Source: Pontibacter indicus
GTDB taxonomy: Bacteria > Bacteroidota > Bacteroidia > Cytophagales > Hymenobacteraceae
DNA: 64,000 nucleotides
Reading direction: 5' to 3'
Assembly (NCBI RefSeq): GCF_900156345.1
Contig: NZ_FTPP01000002.1
Span: 1,116,001-1,180,000 of the forward strand
The notes under the pieces were generated by a model. The model had not been told where the DNA came from. It saw only the letters and a program-made list of their open reading frames with translations, and searched no databases. Below are positions 26,935 through 34,564 of the stretch, piece after piece. Numbering within the stretch: position 1 is the first letter of the stretch; each line of letters opens with the position of its first letter. The position numbers and the translations under genes were made by a program.

Positions 26935-27165
26935 CCTGATTTTACAGATCTTAACTCATCTTCATGAAAGACGACCTAATTAGGACTTTAGTCTTCTTTT
27001 TAAATAGGTGATATTCTGGGAAGAATATTGACGGGTCTTATACTTTGCTTAGTTAAGGTTCCTGGCATATGTGGCAGAGAATTGATATTCGATCTTATGA
27101 TGTTCTCAGTATCAGACGATATATATTAGATTATCAGACAAATACTGCAATCCTTAACTTATCCC

Positions 27166-27648
27166 ATGCCCCTCACCATCCGTCCCATACAACCCGCCGA
27201 CAACGAGCCTCTAGCCTCTTTGATCCGACAGGTTTTCCGCGAGTTTAAGATCGACCGGCCCGGCACGGTGTATACCGACCCGACCACCGATGCCCTGTAT
27301 GAACTCTTCCGGCAGCCACGCAGCGCTTACTTTGTGGCGGAGGAAAATGGCACCATCCTGGGCGGCTGTGGCGTATACCCAACCGAAGGCCTGCCCAAAG
27401 GCTGTGCGGAACTGGTGAAATTCTACCTCGCTGCCGAAGCCAGAGGAAAGGGAATCGGTAACCAACTGATGCAGCAGAGTATAGCGGCAGCCCGAGCGCT
27501 CGGCTATACCCAGCTATACCTGGAGTCGTTCCCCGAGCTGGCCAAAGCCGTATCGATGTATGAGAAGGCAGGCTTTAAACCCATACCGCATGCGCTGGGC
27601 AATTCCGGCCACTACGCCTGCAACATCTGGATGCTGAAAAACCTATGA
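27166..27648 (+). CDS. GNAT-family N-acetyltransferase
   Basis: 160 residues, one GNAT domain. The acetyl-CoA pyrophosphate loop is EARGKGIGNQLMQ (R/Q-x-x-G-x-G/A) near residue 92. An early IRPIQPADNEPLASLIRQVF strand-helix and a late YEKAGFKPIP complete the fold. Substrate unknown. Its stop overlaps the methyltransferase start (ATGA), so the two are translated together. Confidence 0.88.
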   Translation: MPLTIRPIQPADNEPLASLIRQVFREFKIDRPGTVYTDPTTDALYELFRQPRSAYFVAEENGTILGGCGVYPTEGLPKGCAELVKFYLAAEARGKGIGNQLMQQSIAAARALGYTQLYLESFPELAKAVSMYEKAGFKPIPHALGNSGHYACNIWMLKNL

Positions 27649-28271
27649 CCGTAGAAGAAGCCTATAACAGTTGGGCCGCGCAATACGACACCAACAAGAA
27701 CCGAACCCGCGACCTGGAAGCCGTGGCCCTGCGCGCCACGCTGGCCGCTATACCTTTCGAGACGTGCCTCGAGATTGGCTGTGGCACGGGCAAGAACACA
27801 GAGTGGCTGGTACGCAAGGCCATGCACGTAACTGCCGTGGATTTGTCGGGCGAGATGCTGGAGCGTGCCCGCAAGAAAGTGAGCTCCAACAAAGTAACCT
27901 TCCAGCAAGCCGACATCACACAGCTTTGGCAGTTCGCGACGCAGACATACGACCTGGTTACTTTCAGTTTGGTACTGGAACATATTCAGCAGCTGGATTT
28001 CATCTTTGAACAAACGGCGGCGGTCCTCAAAACCGGTGGTTACGTCTACATCGGCGAGCTGCATCCTTTCAAGCAATACAGCGGCACCAAAGCCCGCTTC
28101 GATACGCAGGAGGGAAGACAGGAAGTGGAATGCTATACCCAGCATGTGTCCGAATTTGTGCAGACAGCCGCACAGCAAGGCCTGAAGCTTGTCGACCTGA
28201 ACGAATATTTCGATGACCACGACAAAACAGTTATACCCCGCATCCTGACCTTGCTCCTGCAGAAGGTATAG
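27645..28271 (+). CDS. Class I SAM-dependent methyltransferase
   Basis: 208 residues. The SAM-binding motif I is CLEIGCGTGKNTEWL near residue 42, with motif II at VTAVDLSGEML and motif III around YDLVTFSLVLEHI. The first residues (MTVEEAYNSWAAQYDTNKNRT) resemble small-molecule methyltransferases of the UbiE/BioC type. Substrate not predictable. It overlaps the acetyltransferase upstream by four bases. Confidence 0.88.
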   Translation: MTVEEAYNSWAAQYDTNKNRTRDLEAVALRATLAAIPFETCLEIGCGTGKNTEWLVRKAMHVTAVDLSGEMLERARKKVSSNKVTFQQADITQLWQFATQTYDLVTFSLVLEHIQQLDFIFEQTAAVLKTGGYVYIGELHPFKQYSGTKARFDTQEGRQEVECYTQHVSEFVQTAAQQGLKLVDLNEYFDDHDKTVIPRILTLLLQKV

Positions 28272-28445
28272 CCTTGCCTGGTGCTATCTCTGAAGAAGAG
28301 GATGCATCAAAAGAGCTAACGATATCCTTGAGGGAAATACTAGGAGTGCTAATACTTGGTATACTCCTCACTTGTTTTAATCAGCCCAATCCATCGGTTT
28401 TCCGTAAACTCCATACCTGCTGCGGCAGGTATAAAGCACCAGCGT

Positions 28446-29075
28446 ATGACGGAAAACAAGCAAGACGAAATAAAAGTTGTGGTATTCGACCTGAACGGCA
28501 CCTTCTATAATAAGAGCTCCAAAGAAGAGTTTTTCAAGTTCATCAGCAGAAAGAAACCCCATAAACTGGCCTATTACTTCCAGATGGTGTACTACAAGGC
28601 GCTCCTGAAGATGAACCAGATCCGAATGACCGAGTTCAAGGAAAACTTCTTCAATTACCTCGACAACATCCCGCCTGAGCAGGTAGAAAAATACGCCCGC
28701 GAGTTCTGGAAAGAGGAGTTCCCGGAAGAGTTTAACAAAGAGGTGAAAGCCAAACTGGACAGGTATAGGCAGGAAGGTGTGCAGGTGATCTGCGCGACCG
28801 GCGCGCTGGAGGTATACGTGAAGCCGCTGTTTGAGCTATACCCGATCGATGCGGTTTTCGGGACGCAAACCCGGTATGACGGCACAACCTACATCGTGGA
28901 GGGCAAGGCCTGCAAAGACGAAGAAAAGATCAAACGACTCGACAAGCATTTCAAGGGCAAACCTTATAAGATCGTAGAGGCCTTTTCGGATGCCAAAGAA
29001 GATATACTGGACCACGCCGAAAAGGCCTGGCTGATAAAGGACAGCGGGAAGTTGGTGCCCTATTCCAAATCATAA
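28446..29075 (+). CDS. HAD-superfamily protein, IB-type, with Asp-to-Asn change in motif I
   Basis: 209 residues from the ATG at 28446 (MTENKQDEIKVVVFDLNGT). The frame is open to 28356, but those 30 residues are not family-like. HAD motif I reads FDLNGTFYN, so the nucleophile Asp15 is kept while the usual acid/base Asp two positions on is Asn17. Motif II is VICATGALEVY and motif IV FSDAKEDILDHAEKAW. A helical cap lies between residues 25 and 90. Such IB proteins are phosphoserine-phosphatase-like; with Asn17 turnover may be slow or the role different. Confidence 0.82.
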   Translation: MTENKQDEIKVVVFDLNGTFYNKSSKEEFFKFISRKKPHKLAYYFQMVYYKALLKMNQIRMTEFKENFFNYLDNIPPEQVEKYAREFWKEEFPEEFNKEVKAKLDRYRQEGVQVICATGALEVYVKPLFELYPIDAVFGTQTRYDGTTYIVEGKACKDEEKIKRLDKHFKGKPYKIVEAFSDAKEDILDHAEKAWLIKDSGKLVPYSKS

Positions 29076-29170
29076 TGGATTTCCTGGTTTTGGGTAGGTA
29101 TAGATACAGATTGTTCTATATTTGAGGGTCCAATCTTTCAAAACCTAAAACTAACCAGCTAAATTATCCC

Positions 29171-29602
29171 ATGGCATCCATCAGTCCGTACCTCACCTTT
29201 GCCGGCAACTGCGAAGAAGCATTCAACTTTTATAAATCTGTATTCGGCGGCGATTTCCCGTATGTGGGTCGCTTTAAAGACATGCCCTCCGAGAACCCGC
29301 TCCCGGAGTCAGAAAGAAATAAGATCATGCACATCTCGCTCCCAATCAGCAAGGAAACGACTTTGATGGGCAGTGACTCTTCCGAGGCCTTTGGTCACGC
29401 GACGGTGATGGGCAACAACTTCTCAATCTCCATCAACGCCGAGAACGAAGACGAAGCCAAGCGTCTGTTCGAGGGCTTGTCGGCAGGTGGAAAGGTAACC
29501 ATGCCGCTGAACAAAACGTTCTGGGGTGCGCTGTTTGGCATGTTCACCGATAAGTTCGGCATTCATTGGATGGTGAACTACGACTACGAGCAGAAGCACT
29601 AA
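29171..29602 (+). CDS. VOC-family (PhnB-like glyoxalase fold) protein
   Basis: 143 residues. The PhnB-like start ASISPYLTFAGNCEEAFNFYKSVFGG is typical of this cytoplasmic glyoxalase/bleomycin-resistance fold. MHISLPISKETTLMGSD and the late FWGALFGMFTDKFGIHWMVNY also fit. The metal ligand pattern is incomplete, as usual for PhnB-like proteins, and no substrate is known. It is 21 bases upstream of crcB and probably cotranscribed with it. Confidence 0.88.
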   Translation: MASISPYLTFAGNCEEAFNFYKSVFGGDFPYVGRFKDMPSENPLPESERNKIMHISLPISKETTLMGSDSSEAFGHATVMGNNFSISINAENEDEAKRLFEGLSAGGKVTMPLNKTFWGALFGMFTDKFGIHWMVNYDYEQKH

Positions 29603-29623
29603 CAGTACGCTGAATTACGGCAG

Positions 29624-29995
29624 ATGAAGATACTTTTAGCAATAGGGGCGGGCAGTTTCATTGGCGGCACATGCAGGTATCTGTTGTCGCAGTTTATCCA
29701 AACAAGGACTACCATACCCTTTCCTCTTGCTACGCTTACCGTCAATATCATCGGCTGTCTGCTGATCGGGGTGGTGTTTGGACTTGGGGCTAAAGGTGGC
29801 ATCACACCGGAGTGGCGTTTGTTCCTGGCGACAGGTATACTGGGCGGATTCACTACGTTCTCGGCCTTCTCCTACGAAACGGTGCATATGCTGCAGAACG
29901 GGCAAACGAGCAGCGCGATAACTTATGTGCTGGCAAGCGTGCTAGTCGGCTTACTGGCCACCTTTGCTGGTTTCTGGCTGACGAAGCTGGTATAG
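29624..29995 (+). CDS. crcB: Fluoride ion channel CrcB/Fluc
   Basis: 123 residues with four hydrophobic helices. Fluc landmarks: GGTCRYLLSQ near residue 14, LTVNIIGCLLIG (the TxxxNxxG helix) and ATGILGGFTTFSAFSYET (GGxTTFSTF pore motif). Exports F- across the inner membrane as an antiparallel dimer. No fluoride riboswitch can be located in the short gap upstream. It ends before a bidirectional terminator. Confidence 0.95.
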   Translation: MKILLAIGAGSFIGGTCRYLLSQFIQTRTTIPFPLATLTVNIIGCLLIGVVFGLGAKGGITPEWRLFLATGILGGFTTFSAFSYETVHMLQNGQTSSAITYVLASVLVGLLATFAGFWLTKLV

Positions 29996-30018
29996 TCTAA
30001 ACTGTAGAAGTGAAGACG

Positions 30019-30055
30019 CAAAAAAGTCCTGGTAACCACCAGGACTTTTTTGTTA
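30019..30055. terminator. Bidirectional terminator between crcB and the HxlR gene
   Basis: AAAAAAGTCCTGGT pairs with ACCAGGACTTTTTT around AACC. It lies between convergent genes. Confidence 0.85.
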
Positions 30056-30059
30056 TAGC

Positions 30060-30374
30060 TTAATTCAGGAAGCCTTCCATACTTCTGAAGACCGAGACCA
30101 TCGCCTGTCCTTTCTCCGACAAAGTATACTCAATGTGCAGGGGCTTTTCCTGTACCACGGTCTTGACCAGAATATCCGCCTCCTCCATTTCTTTGAGCGC
30201 CGTTGCTACCGACTGCTTGTTGGAGCCTGGCAGCTGACGCAGCAGACTGTTAAACCGCACCGGTCCGTCCAGGGCCAGCCGGAAAATCTGCGGCTTCCAT
30301 TTCCCAGATAACTGCTTCAGAATGCCTTCGGCCGGGCAGCTCGCTTCCTCCTGTGGTAAATTGTTGGTAGTCAT
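30060..30374 (-). CDS. HxlR-family winged-helix transcriptional regulator
   Basis: 104 residues, complete HxlR domain: CPAEGILKQLSGKWKPQIF, then RFNSLLRQLPGSNKQSVATALKEM and YTLSEKGQAM. A single cysteine (residue 13) is at the position used for redox/aldehyde sensing in several HxlR proteins (HypR, YodB). The divergent neighbour codes for a DsbA-fold thiol protein, which fits a thiol-stress circuit controlled from the 123-base spacer. That regulatory link is inference. Confidence 0.92.
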   Translation of the reverse strand: MTTNNLPQEEASCPAEGILKQLSGKWKPQIFRLALDGPVRFNSLLRQLPGSNKQSVATALKEMEEADILVKTVVQEKPLHIEYTLSEKGQAMVSVFRSMEGFLN

Positions 30375-30497
30375 GTTTTTTTGACTAATTGACTCTCCTA
30401 AGGTTTAGTCCGACCTTTGTTTCAGTAGTTCAATAAAGCCTGCTAGTTACTGGCTAACAGGCTGATTTTTATAAAGTTTAACACAAGATAGAATATT

Positions 30498-31409
30498 ATG
30501 GAGACGAAACCAACCATGCATTGCGATATGGAAACCGGTATGTGCGAAATTCCGGGAGCGCAGGCCACGACAGCAGATACCAACATTGCCGCAGCCCAAA
30601 AGCCAATCAAGCTGCTTTACTTCACCGATCCGATCTGCTCCTCGTGCTGGGGCATCGATCCGCAACTGAAGAAACTGGCGCTGGAGTACGGCCCATACTT
30701 TGAGGTGGAGTACCGCATGGGCGGGCTGCTGCCAAGCTGGGAAGCCTATGGCGGTCGCGACGTGAATGGCCCTGCCAGCGTGGCTCAGCACTGGGAAGAA
30801 GCCGGCGCCCACTACGAGATGCCAATCGACGGCGACCTGTGGCTGGAAGACCCGCTGCCATCTTCGTACCCACCGTCCATTGCCTTTAAGGCGGCCCAAC
30901 TGCAGGGCGAGGATAAGGCCGTGAACTTCCTGAGAAGGATAAAGGAGATGATCTTCCTGGAGAAGAAAAACATTGCCCGCTGGGATAACCTGGCGCTGGC
31001 TGCCGAACAAACAGGTCTGGATGTGGCCCAACTCAAGGCCGACTTCGAGGGTAAAGCCGTTGAGTTGTTCCAGCAGGACTTGGCGCTGGCACGTCAGCTG
31101 GGTGTGCGCGGTTTCCCGACCATCTTTGTGACGGACGGAAATGACAACCGCATCTTGGTATACGGCTCCCGTCCTTATCAACAATACGAGCAGGCGCTGC
31201 TCCAACTGCACCCGGAGGCAAAGAAGCAGGAGTACGACAAAGCCTATACCTCGCTTTTCGGCAAGTATAGCACGCTGACAACGAAAGAGTATGCAGTACT
31301 TTCAGGTATGAAAACCAGCGAGGCTGAAGCACATCTGCAGGAACTGCAGGAGCAGGGCAAGATCGGAAAGTATGCTTCCAAGAACGGTCCGCTCTGGAAA
31401 AGATTCTAA
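30498..31409 (+). CDS. DsbA-family protein (FrnE/SpxH-like) with CSSC motif
   Basis: 303 residues, no signal peptide, so cytoplasmic. Thioredoxin-fold start LLYFTDPICSSCWGIDP near residue 46, giving a CxxC of the form CSSC. The long helical insert and GVRGFPTIFV (cis-Pro loop) near residue 205 match the FrnE/SpxH branch. About 60 C-terminal residues form a separate helical tail resembling a small winged helix (TTKEYAVLSGMKTSEAEAHLQ). The N-terminus holds two more cysteines (HCDMETGMCEI). Divergent from the HxlR regulator, which probably controls it. Confidence 0.9.
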   Translation: METKPTMHCDMETGMCEIPGAQATTADTNIAAAQKPIKLLYFTDPICSSCWGIDPQLKKLALEYGPYFEVEYRMGGLLPSWEAYGGRDVNGPASVAQHWEEAGAHYEMPIDGDLWLEDPLPSSYPPSIAFKAAQLQGEDKAVNFLRRIKEMIFLEKKNIARWDNLALAAEQTGLDVAQLKADFEGKAVELFQQDLALARQLGVRGFPTIFVTDGNDNRILVYGSRPYQQYEQALLQLHPEAKKQEYDKAYTSLFGKYSTLTTKEYAVLSGMKTSEAEAHLQELQEQGKIGKYASKNGPLWKRF

Positions 31410-31428
31410 ACTGATATTATAGGAAAAA

Positions 31429-31465
31429 CAAAAGCCCCGGCAAACTGCCGGGGCTTTTGTTTTTA
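31429..31465 (+). terminator. Terminator of the DsbA-family gene
   Basis: CAAAAGCCCCGGCA pairs with TGCCGGGGCTTTTG over a three-base loop, followed by a T run. Confidence 0.85.
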
Positions 31466-31602
31466 ATTTACTTAGATCAAAATTAGGGGATCGTTTGTGA
31501 AAATTGTGGAGGATTTCACTTTGAAAAAATAGTAAGCCGGCTCGGTATCAGGGATTTGTTTTGCATATAAATTTCGCTATTCTTTATACTCCCTTTTACC
31601 TT

Positions 31603-32217
31603 ATGACAAAATCTTTCCTTCTAACCTGTTTGGGCATTGGTTGCCTGTATCAGGTTCATGCACAGGACCTGCCGCAAGAGGCAACCGTACCTGTTGCAAC
31701 TCCCTCGGAATCCACTTACAAACCTGTGCGCCTGCTGCTGGGCGGTGCACTGGAGTTAGGTGGAGATAATGTAGCCAAAGTGTATTTTACGAACGGGCAG
31801 GACCAGTCTGTAAAAGCAGGTCAGGGTGGCAGTGTGTCGGTTGGCGCGCAGTTTCAGTTCAAAGGTATAGACCGCCTGTTGCTGCGTACTACGGTCGGGT
31901 ATAAGTATCTAACAACCCAGGCTGATAACGCACACATCCGCCTGACTCGTGTGCCCATTCACCTCACCGCTAACTGGATGGCACACAAAAACGTCCGGCT
32001 GGGAGCAGGCTTGGTAACGCATCAGGCCATTAAGTTTCATGCTGATGGTATAGGGGATAATATGACGTTTGATGCGGCGACAGGCCCTGTGTTTGAGGTG
32101 GCCTACCGAGGTATAGGCCTCTCGTATACCGCTATGACTTACAAAGACCAGACAAACCATACCTATTCCGCCAATGCCATTGGGCTAACAGTAAGTGGCG
32201 TGCTGCCAAAGCGGTAA
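31603..32217 (+). CDS. Outer-membrane beta-barrel-type hypothetical protein
   Basis: 204 residues from the ATG at 31603 (MTKSFLLTCLGIGCLYQVHAQ), a Sec signal peptide. The open frame starts 14 codons earlier without extra support. The mature part alternates hydrophobic and polar residues (RLLLGGALELGGDNVAKVYF, GGSVSVGAQFQFKG, FEVAYRGIGLSYTAMTY) and ends AIGLTVSGVLPKR, consistent with a small eight-stranded outer-membrane barrel. No named family recognised. Confidence 0.78.
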   Translation: MTKSFLLTCLGIGCLYQVHAQDLPQEATVPVATPSESTYKPVRLLLGGALELGGDNVAKVYFTNGQDQSVKAGQGGSVSVGAQFQFKGIDRLLLRTTVGYKYLTTQADNAHIRLTRVPIHLTANWMAHKNVRLGAGLVTHQAIKFHADGIGDNMTFDAATGPVFEVAYRGIGLSYTAMTYKDQTNHTYSANAIGLTVSGVLPKR

Positions 32218-32257
32218 GGTTTCTATGCGCAGGTATAGCCTGCACAGTTTAGCACAA

Positions 32258-32298
32258 AACAAAAATCCCCGACCTGTATGGCCGGGGATTTTTTTATC
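32258..32298. terminator. Bidirectional terminator between convergent genes
   Basis: AAAATCCCCGACC with GGCCGGGGATTTT forms a stem around TGTAT, followed by T's. It lies between the barrel gene and the peroxiredoxin gene. Confidence 0.8.
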
Positions 32299-32315
32299 AA
32301 TAAGTCACTTAATGC

Positions 32316-32945
32316 TTAGTGCTTTGCCAGGTAGTTAGATACACCTTCTTTAGTGGCAGTCATTGCCTCTTTGCCTTCAGACCAGTTGGCTGGGCAAACT
32401 TCGCCTTTCTCTTCGAAATACTGCAGGGCGTCTACCATGCGCAGCGCCTCGTCGATAGAACGGCCAAGTGGAAGGTCGTTCACCACCTGGTGACGAACTA
32501 CGCCCTCTTTGTCGATCAGGAACAGACCGCGGTAAGCAACCGGCTCACCTACAAAGATTGCTTCGCCTTCTTCGTTATAGTCGTAGTGACCAGCCAGCAC
32601 GTCGAAGTTCTGAGCGATTGTCTTAGCTGCGTCAGCTACCAGCGGGTACTCAACACCTTCGATACCGCCCTGGTTGCGTGGTGTGTTCAACCAAGCGAAG
32701 TGAGAGAAATGCGTGTCGGTAGAGCAACCAACTACGGCTACGTTCTTACGGTCAAACTCCTCCATTCTGTCCTGGAACGCGATGATCTCGGTAGGGCACA
32801 CGAAAGTGAAGTCCATTGGGTAGAAATAGAAAATCACGTGCTTCTTGCCGATGTACTGGTCCAGAGAGAAGTTCTCTACGAATTCGCCGTTTACTACAGC
32901 TGTAGCTTTGAAAGAAGGTGCTTTTTTACCTACTAATACTGCCAT
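32316..32945 (-). CDS. 2-Cys peroxiredoxin (AhpC/TSA, typical)
   Basis: 209 residues. Peroxidatic cysteine in FTFVCPTEI near residue 50, with FYPMDFTF before it. The resolving cysteine is in GEVCPANWSEG near residue 186. Reduces H2O2 and organic peroxides in the cytoplasm. It is 32 bases downstream of a PerR-like regulator gene on the same strand, so both are likely transcribed from the operator-bearing promoter at 33451-33489 and induced by peroxide. Confidence 0.95.
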   Translation of the reverse strand: MAVLVGKKAPSFKATAVVNGEFVENFSLDQYIGKKHVIFYFYPMDFTFVCPTEIIAFQDRMEEFDRKNVAVVGCSTDTHFSHFAWLNTPRNQGGIEGVEYPLVADAAKTIAQNFDVLAGHYDYNEEGEAIFVGEPVAYRGLFLIDKEGVVRHQVVNDLPLGRSIDEALRMVDALQYFEEKGEVCPANWSEGKEAMTATKEGVSNYLAKH

Positions 32946-32977
32946 GTTATTGTGTGTTTTATTGGTTTTAAAATAAT

Positions 32978-33442
32978 CTATTTAGATACTTTGGTAATGC
33001 TTATTTTTTTGTCGGGATCCAGCTTGCAACCCGTCACCTGTATGGAAAACCCCTTGATCTCGAAATTATCTACCTGGCGCTCACTGAAAAATCTGATCAG
33101 CAGCTGTTCCAGTTCCTTGTCCTCAAAATCAACGATCTCCTTAGTCTTGCTGCAGTAGATGTGGCTGTGCGTCATGGTATTCGAGTCATACCGCTTGCTA
33201 CCGCCCTCTGACACCACTCGTCGTAGCATACCTGTTTCCGTGAAGGTATCCAGCGTTTTGTAGACGGTGCCCAGCGAAATCGTTGGGTTAGCTGGTCGCA
33301 ACCGCTGAAAAACATCTTCTGCCGTTGGATGGGAGCCATGCAATTCTGCCACTGCCTCGAGCACCACGATGCGCTGGTGCGTCGCCTTCAGGCCACACGC
33401 AGTCAGGCTTTGTCGTATCTCGTCTCGGGTCAGGTGTTGCAT
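32978..33442 (-). CDS. Fur-family peroxide-type regulator (PerR-like)
   Basis: 154 residues from the ATG at 33440-33442 (MQHLTRDEIRQSL); the frame is open to 33484 but would cross the operator and promoter. DNA-binding helix ATHQRIVVLEAVAE and HPTAEDVFQRLRP are typical. The metal domain has HSHIYCSKTKEIVDF. In each of the two places where PerR has CxxC for structural zinc, only the first Cys is present (CSKT and CKLD). It sits upstream of the peroxiredoxin gene and has a 7-1-7 inverted repeat just before its start, so autoregulation is likely. Confidence 0.92.
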   Translation of the reverse strand: MQHLTRDEIRQSLTACGLKATHQRIVVLEAVAELHGSHPTAEDVFQRLRPANPTISLGTVYKTLDTFTETGMLRRVVSEGGSKRYDSNTMTHSHIYCSKTKEIVDFEDKELEQLLIRFFSERQVDNFEIKGFSIQVTGCKLDPDKKISITKVSK

Positions 33443-33450
33443 ACTGCAAA

Positions 33451-33465
33451 TAAGAATGATTCTTA
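33451..33465. promoter_or_regulatory. PerR/Fur-type 7-1-7 operator
   Basis: TAAGAAT-G-ATTCTTA is a perfect 7-1-7 inverted repeat, the layout of PerR boxes. It lies between the -7 box and the ATG of the regulator, where binding would block initiation or early elongation. Confidence 0.8.
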
Positions 33466-33481
33466 ACTGGGAATAGTTCCG

Positions 33482-33489
33482 CAAAGATA
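33482..33489 (-). promoter_or_regulatory. -7 promoter box of the PerR-peroxiredoxin operon
   Basis: TATCTTTG on the minus strand, a perfect TAnnTTTG match 16 bases upstream of the operator. Confidence 0.6.
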
Positions 33490-33622
33490 AGCCTTCTTGT
33501 TAATAATTAAAAGTGAAGTGCTAAAAGTTGTTCGTGAACGGGGGAACTTGGGGAGTGAAAGAGTTTGGAAAGTGAAAAGTTAGAAAGGTAGAAAGTTGGT
33601 GCCGACACAATTGAAAATAAAA

Positions 33623-33695
33623 TGTCATTTCGAACGCAGTGAGAAATCTGGGCATTGATACCTCACTCAGATTTCTCACTGCGTTCGAAATGACA
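33623..33695. repeat. Long inverted repeat with 28-base perfect arms
   Basis: The arm at 33623-33650 (starting TGTCATTTCGAACGCAGTG) is exactly complementary to 33668-33695, with a 17-base loop. It resembles REP/REPIN-type intergenic elements of Bacteroidota. It may also act as terminator for the enoyl-CoA hydratase gene, whose end is 26 bases away. Confidence 0.85.
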
Positions 33696-33721
33696 CAAAG
33701 AGCTTAACTCCTAAACTTGAA

Positions 33722-34495
33722 CTAGCGGCCCTTAAACTCCGGCTTGCGCTTCTCCACGAACGCGTTCATACCTTCGGTTTGGTCCTCGGAGGCGAAACAG
33801 AGGTAGAAGTTCTTGCGCTCGAAGTGGAGGCCTTCGTCGAGGTTGGTTTCGAAAGAGCGGTTCACGGATTCTTTGGCCAGTTTAGCAGCCACCGGCGACA
33901 TCTGCGCTACTTCACCTGCCAATTTGAAGGCTTCTTCCAGGTATAGCTCCACCGGCACCACGCGGTTGATCAGGCCATGCTTCTCGGCTTCGTCAGCGGA
34001 GATAAACTTACCGGTAAGCACCATTTCCATGGCCTTGGCTTTGCCAATGGCTTTGGTCAGGCGCTGCGTGCCGCCCGCTCCCGGCATCACCCCGATCTTG
34101 ATCTCCGGCTGGCCAAACTGAGCCGTCTCTGATGCTACGATCATGTCGCAAGTCATGGCCAGCTCGCAGCCGCCGCCTAATGCGAAGCCTGATACGGCAG
34201 CGATGATCGGCTTTTTGGTTTTGCGGATCTGGTCCCAGGTGGAGAACTGGTCAATGTTGAGCATGTCGATGGCCGTCTTACCCGCCATTTGCTTGATGTC
34301 GGCGCCTGCAGCGAAGGCACGCTCGTTGCCCGTGATGATGATGGCCCGTACCTCGTCGTTGTCGTCGAGCTCTTTCAAGGCGTCACGCAGCTCACTCATC
34401 AGTTGCAGGTTCAGGGCGTTGAGCTCTTTCGGACGGTTGAGTTGGATGAGGGCCACGTGCGGACGGGCCAGCGGGGTTACCAATATAAATTCCAT
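33722..34495 (-). CDS. Enoyl-CoA hydratase/isomerase (crotonase family)
   Basis: 257 residues, complete crotonase fold. The oxyanion-hole loop is ERAFAAGADIKQM. Both catalytic glutamates appear conserved: GGGCELAMTCD (Glu near 112) and GQPEIKIGVMPGAGG (Glu near 132). This is the fatty-acid beta-oxidation type hydratase of (S)-3-hydroxyacyl-CoA. Transcribed with no close neighbours; aspartokinase lies upstream on the same strand. Confidence 0.94.
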   Translation of the reverse strand: MEFILVTPLARPHVALIQLNRPKELNALNLQLMSELRDALKELDDNDEVRAIIITGNERAFAAGADIKQMAGKTAIDMLNIDQFSTWDQIRKTKKPIIAAVSGFALGGGCELAMTCDMIVASETAQFGQPEIKIGVMPGAGGTQRLTKAIGKAKAMEMVLTGKFISADEAEKHGLINRVVPVELYLEEAFKLAGEVAQMSPVAAKLAKESVNRSFETNLDEGLHFERKNFYLCFASEDQTEGMNAFVEKRKPEFKGR

Positions 34496-34564
34496 AGTTT
34501 TTTCGTATTTGTTTCGGACTAAGTTACGGCTTTTGTAGGAATAGGGGGAAGGGCAGCAGGTAGG

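Noticed and set aside
29080..29623. Fluoride riboswitch upstream of crcB
   Set aside because: Only 21 bases separate crcB from the VOC gene, and the leader at 29076-29170 shows no recognisable crcB motif.
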